From the NCBI GenBank assembly GCA_003563755.1, contig PWUB01000046.1, positions 1 to 5,111 of the forward strand: a stretch of DNA of 5,111 bases, written 5' to 3'. The notes beneath the pieces were generated by a model. That model worked only from the letters and a program-made list of their open reading frames with translations, was not told where the DNA came from and ran no database searches. A program made the translations under genes and the position numbers. Below, one piece after another: positions 4,599 to 5,111 of the stretch; position 1 is the first letter of the stretch, and every line of letters starts with the position of its first letter. The stretch comes from Clostridia bacterium (lineage in GTDB: Bacteria; Bacillota_E; SLMV01; PUMD01).

Positions 4599-5111
4599 CT
4601 AGGACAGTTCGCGGTAGGTCTGCTGGAGGAGGAGGGCATCCTGCTCTATGTAGGGGTTGCTCTCGCAGATGACGACGCCCTTTGCCCTCCGGTCTCTTAG
4701 CGCTTTCAGTAGCTCCTCATACCGGAAGTCGGAATCCTGGAGCATCAGGTGCTTGATCTCTCCCTTCAGGCCGTAGGCGATGCCCGAGACGTGAATGTGC
4801 AGGTCGTCCAGCGCCTGCCTGCCCATCTTTGCCTCAACCAGGTCGAGCACTTCGAGGAACTCCGGATATGAGTTGGCCTGCCCGGTCCGGGCGTGCCAGT
4901 GGGAGAAGTCGATGCAGGGGGCAACTCCATCCATCTCGGCGCTGAGCTGCAGCAGTTCTTCAATGGTGCCGAACTGGGACTGTTTCCCGGCGACTTCGGG
5001 GCGGATCATCACCGTGTTACCCTCGTCCTTGAGGGTGTTCATTACCTTCAGCAGTTGACGCTTGACGGCGGTGTAGGTGTCGGTATGGCTGTCTGCCAGG
5101 TAGAAGGCGGC
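4599..5111 (-). CDS. Endonuclease IV (Nfo)-like TIM-barrel protein, C-terminal part
   Basis: The reading frame is open to the right edge, so the N-terminus lies outside the window; 170 residues and a TAG stop are visible. The Met at 5042 is internal, because conserved-looking sequence (FYLADSHTDTYTAVKRQL) continues upstream. Motifs match the archaeal-like branch of the AP endonuclease 2 / endonuclease IV family, which binds metal ions and cleaves DNA 5' of abasic sites. Numbering the visible residues from the window edge: RPE-GK (E39), CIDFSHWHAR (D68, H71), HIHVSG (H107), GEIKHL (H121) and CES (E150). These align with E. coli ligands Glu145, Asp179, His182, His216, His231 and Glu261. An Asp two residues before His231 (E. 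coli Asp229) is not obvious here; GE precedes KH instead. Function as a DNA-repair nuclease is likely but not proven, since this barrel also includes sugar isomerases. Confidence 0.8.
   Translation of the reverse strand, partial: AAFYLADSHTDTYTAVKRQLLKVMNTLKDEGNTVMIRPEVAGKQSQFGTIEELLQLSAEMDGVAPCIDFSHWHARTGQANSYPEFLEVLDLVEAKMGRQALDDLHIHVSGIAYGLKGEIKHLMLQDSDFRYEELLKALRDRRAKGVVICESNPYIEQDALLLQQTYRELS

Overview
The window reads as chromosomal DNA from a GC-rich bacterium (about 60% GC by eye). The polynucleotide phosphorylase sequence, the archaeal-like endonuclease IV relative and the secreted protein joining InlB-type B-repeats to GLUG repeats together resemble what I remember of Dehalococcoidia and related Chloroflexota, many known only from metagenomes. 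That assignment is inference from remembered protein flavour, not a search result.

Layout: three genes are present. (1) pnp lies on the minus strand (180-2462) and is complete: two RNase PH domains, KH, S1, and an unusual Arg/Pro-rich tail encoded by an 81-bp tandem duplication. Its 3' flank (1-179) has no gene but holds hairpins and what look like two small dispersed palindromic repeats. (2) A divergent intergenic region (2463-2975, 513 bp) carries the pnp leader with several hairpins, a candidate pnp promoter, a G-quadruplex motif, a very G/T-rich tract and, facing right, a near-consensus sigma-70-type promoter (TTGACA, 17 bp, TATGAT) whose spacer contains a run of seven G. (3) A 511-residue exported or membrane-anchored protein (2976-4511, plus strand) follows with a strong Shine-Dalgarno sequence: N-terminal hydrophobic segment, two tandem InlB-like B-repeats, then a GLUG-repeat beta-helix-like domain. 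(4) After an 87-bp convergent spacer, the C-terminal 170 residues of an endonuclease IV (Nfo)-like TIM-barrel protein run in from the right edge on the minus strand.

The genes do not form one pathway. pnp is a housekeeping RNA-decay gene, apparently transcribed from its own promoter with a leader of about 210 nt and no rpsO immediately upstream. The secreted protein is an accessory surface gene placed divergently from it. The Nfo-like gene belongs to a neighbouring unit.

The most interesting signal is the G7 tract inside the -35/-10 spacer of the surface-protein promoter, the arrangement used for promoter phase variation in some pathogens. I see no new enzymatic or defence system in the window.
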